From the NCBI GenBank assembly GCA_018676385.1, contig JABHEX010000308.1, positions 1 to 25,261 on the forward strand: 25,261 nt of DNA. Direction: 5' to 3'. The notes beneath the pieces are model-generated. The model worked only from the letters and a program-made list of their open reading frames with translations, did not search any database and was not told where the DNA came from. Position numbers and translations under genes: made by a program. Positions 23,784 to 25,261 of this stretch are shown piece after piece (the stretch's first letter is position 1; each line of letters starts with the position of its first letter). Source of the DNA: Akkermansiaceae bacterium (GTDB lineage Bacteria; Verrucomicrobiota; Verrucomicrobiia; Verrucomicrobiales; Akkermansiaceae).

Positions 23784-24592
23784 ATCTCCAATTTCATAAA
23801 ATGAACGGCTCAGGTAACGACTTCGTTGTCATTGATAACCGTAACCTCGATCTCAGCCTGACTCGTGAGCAGATCGCTCTACTCTGTGACCGCCAACGCG
23901 GTGTTGGCGCAGATGGACTGCTTGCTGTCGAACCTGCTGAAAAGAATGCAGACTTCAAATTCCGCTATTACAACGCAGACGGAGGTGAGGCTGAAATGTG
24001 TGGTAACGGCGCCCGGTGCTTCGGGAAATATACTGCATCCTTAATGGGAGAAGACACCACTGAGGTGAGCTTTGAAACCATCGCCGGAACACTCAGGGCA
24101 GAAATTCTTGGCGATGACATTCGTATTGCGATGTCAGATCCAGTCGATCTTGAGATGTATGCTCCTGTCTCAATTGATGGGCTTGACTGCCCTATCCACT
24201 CGATCAACACCGGCGTGCCCCACACCGTTGCCTTCGTCGATGACTTAGAAAACTTGGACGTCATTAAATACGGTGCATTGCTCAGATACCACAACCATTA
24301 CTCACCAAACGGAACAAATACAAATTTTGCATTCGTGACTGGCGAGTCGCACATAGCCATTCGCACATACGAACGTGGAGTAGAAGGCGAGACCCTTGCA
24401 TGCGGCACTGGCATGACTGCTTGTGCGCTGATCCATAACTTACTCACAAAAGCATCCTCACCCATCAAAGTTGACGTAGCAGGAGGGGATACTCTTGAGA
24501 TCGGCTTCATAAAAGCAAGCGAACAAGTATTCACTAATGTCACCCTAACAGGCCCAGCTGAATTCGTCTTCGATGGCACTATCACCATCTAA
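23780..24592 (+). CDS. dapF: Diaminopimelate epimerase
   Basis: DapF converts LL-diaminopimelate to meso-diaminopimelate for peptidoglycan and lysine. The N-terminal KMNGSGNDFVVID motif is canonical. Both active-site cysteines are present in the usual places: EMCGNGARC (first Cys, about residue 73) and LACGTGMTAC (second Cys, about 212). GVPHTV and the 'ERGVEGETLACGTG' loop are also present. At 270 residues it is full length. The ATG overlaps trpA's TGA (23780-23783). DapA follows after 40 bases, so the segment is a lysine/peptidoglycan precursor operon in which trpA is the odd partner. Confidence 0.98.
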   Translation: MNLQFHKMNGSGNDFVVIDNRNLDLSLTREQIALLCDRQRGVGADGLLAVEPAEKNADFKFRYYNADGGEAEMCGNGARCFGKYTASLMGEDTTEVSFETIAGTLRAEILGDDIRIAMSDPVDLEMYAPVSIDGLDCPIHSINTGVPHTVAFVDDLENLDVIKYGALLRYHNHYSPNGTNTNFAFVTGESHIAIRTYERGVEGETLACGTGMTACALIHNLLTKASSPIKVDVAGGDTLEIGFIKASEQVFTNVTLTGPAEFVFDGTITI

Positions 24593-24632
24593 GTCCTCCC
24601 AACTACAAACTAAACACCTCCAACTAATTCTC

Positions 24633-25261
24633 ATGTTTCAAGGCACCCATACAGCACTTATTACCCCCTTCCGCAACGGCGTAGTCGATAGCGAGGCATT
24701 TCGTAACCTTATTGAACGACAAATTGCGGGCGGAGTAGATGGTATTGTTCCCTGCGGAACCACTGGCGAGTCCCCTACCCTGGGACGCAAAGAACACCTG
24801 CGTGTCATTGAACTAGCTGTGGAATTCGCAGCAGGCCGCGTCAAAGTCATCGCCGGCACAGGAGCAAACGCCACATCTGAAGCTGTCTCACTCACCACAC
24901 AAGCTGCAAAAATGGGAATAGATGGCACACTGCAAGTCTGCCCCTACTATAACAAACCATCTCAAGAAGGCCTCTATCAACACTATAAAGCCATCGCAGA
25001 ATCTACCGATTTACCAGTCATGCTTTATAGCATTCCAGGCAGATCTGTCATTGAAATCGCAGTCGATACTATTGCTCGTCTCGCAGCGGATTGCCCGACG
25101 ATCATAGCCAACAAAGAAGCAGGCGGTGACCCTGAACGCGTCACCCAGATCAGGGCGGCGCTGCCTGATGATTTTCAAATACTCTCAGGAGATGACCCGC
25201 TCACTATCGAGTTTATGAAGCGCGGTGCAGTAGGACTTGTTTCAGTAGCCACTAACATCAT
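24633..25261 (+). CDS. dapA: 4-Hydroxy-tetrahydrodipicolinate synthase, 5' part (209 residues before the window edge)
   Basis: DapA condenses aspartate semialdehyde and pyruvate in the first committed step of lysine/DAP synthesis. The start is ATG 24633, giving MFQGTHTALITPF. Motifs: PCGTTGESPTL with Thr43-Thr44, QVCPYYNKP with Tyr106, LYSIPGR with Tyr132 and Arg137, and the Schiff-base Lys161 in NKEAGG, all at the expected spacing (compare Tyr107, Tyr133, Arg138, Lys161 of E. coli). The frame runs open to the right edge, where about 80 residues of a normal 290-residue protein are missing. Minor variation: LYSIPG instead of LYNVPG. It follows dapF on the same strand. Confidence 0.97.
   Translation, partial: MFQGTHTALITPFRNGVVDSEAFRNLIERQIAGGVDGIVPCGTTGESPTLGRKEHLRVIELAVEFAAGRVKVIAGTGANATSEAVSLTTQAAKMGIDGTLQVCPYYNKPSQEGLYQHYKAIAESTDLPVMLYSIPGRSVIEIAVDTIARLAADCPTIIANKEAGGDPERVTQIRAALPDDFQILSGDDPLTIEFMKRGAVGLVSVATNI

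Noticed and set aside
1..25261. Transposons, CRISPR arrays, tRNA or rRNA genes
   Set aside because: No transposase motifs, repeat-spacer arrays, tRNA cloverleaf or rRNA-like stretches were noticed on either strand.

Overview
Organism: the window most resembles a member of the Verrucomicrobiota, for example a marine Verrucomicrobiales lineage. This is inferred from three things. The gene order pilin / PilM-GspL-like / small PilO-GspM-like / PilP-GspC-like / secretin parallels the Akkermansia Amuc_1102-1098 cluster. Shine-Dalgarno motifs are almost absent. Base composition looks moderate, in the 40s % GC by eye. The exact genus cannot be fixed from the sequence.

Layout. (1) Positions 1-1017: the 3' end of a DPBB-like gene on the plus strand, converging on a small exported protein of unknown function on the minus strand. 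(2) Positions 1081-4066, plus strand: three tightly packed genes for two prepilin-like proteins and a large GspK/PilX-like protein without Glu+5, probably a minor-pilin (tip) complex. (3) Positions 4289-6637, plus strand: three exported proteins of unknown function, one with Ig-like beta character. (4) Positions 22679 down to 6745, minus strand: about 16 kb of collinear genes, many overlapping by 4 bases. In transcription order they are an ABC ATPase, an ABC permease, a His-rich membrane-anchored protein, a PilT-type ATPase, a pilin, a PilM/GspL-like protein, a PilO/GspM-like protein, a PilP/GspC-like protein, a secretin, a small protein resembling a GspE N-terminal domain, a PilB/GspE ATPase, a PilC/GspF platform protein, a small membrane protein, a pseudopilin and four small exported or membrane-anchored proteins of unknown function. 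(5) Positions 22971-25261, plus strand: housekeeping genes trpA and dapF (overlapping) and the start of dapA, divergent from the pilus operon.

How the genes fit together: regions 2 and 4 encode nearly all parts of one envelope-spanning type IV filament machine: outer-membrane secretin, alignment subcomplex, platform, extension ATPase, retraction-type ATPase, a major-pilin candidate, minor pilins and a GspK-like protein. The prepilin peptidase is not in the window. The parts mix type II secretion (fused GspL-like protein, GspK-like protein) and type IV pilus (PilT) traits. An ABC transporter with an accessory protein lies upstream of pilT, recalling pilGHI of Myxococcus. A strong stem-loop just after the pilin gene may let the pilin be expressed above the rest. 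The exported unknowns flanking the machine are candidate substrates, adhesins or envelope accessory parts.

Most interesting for follow-up: the ABC/His-rich module, the detached GspE-N-like protein, the divergent PilT, the related small proteins at the distal end of the operon, and the counterpart of the Amuc_1100 region.
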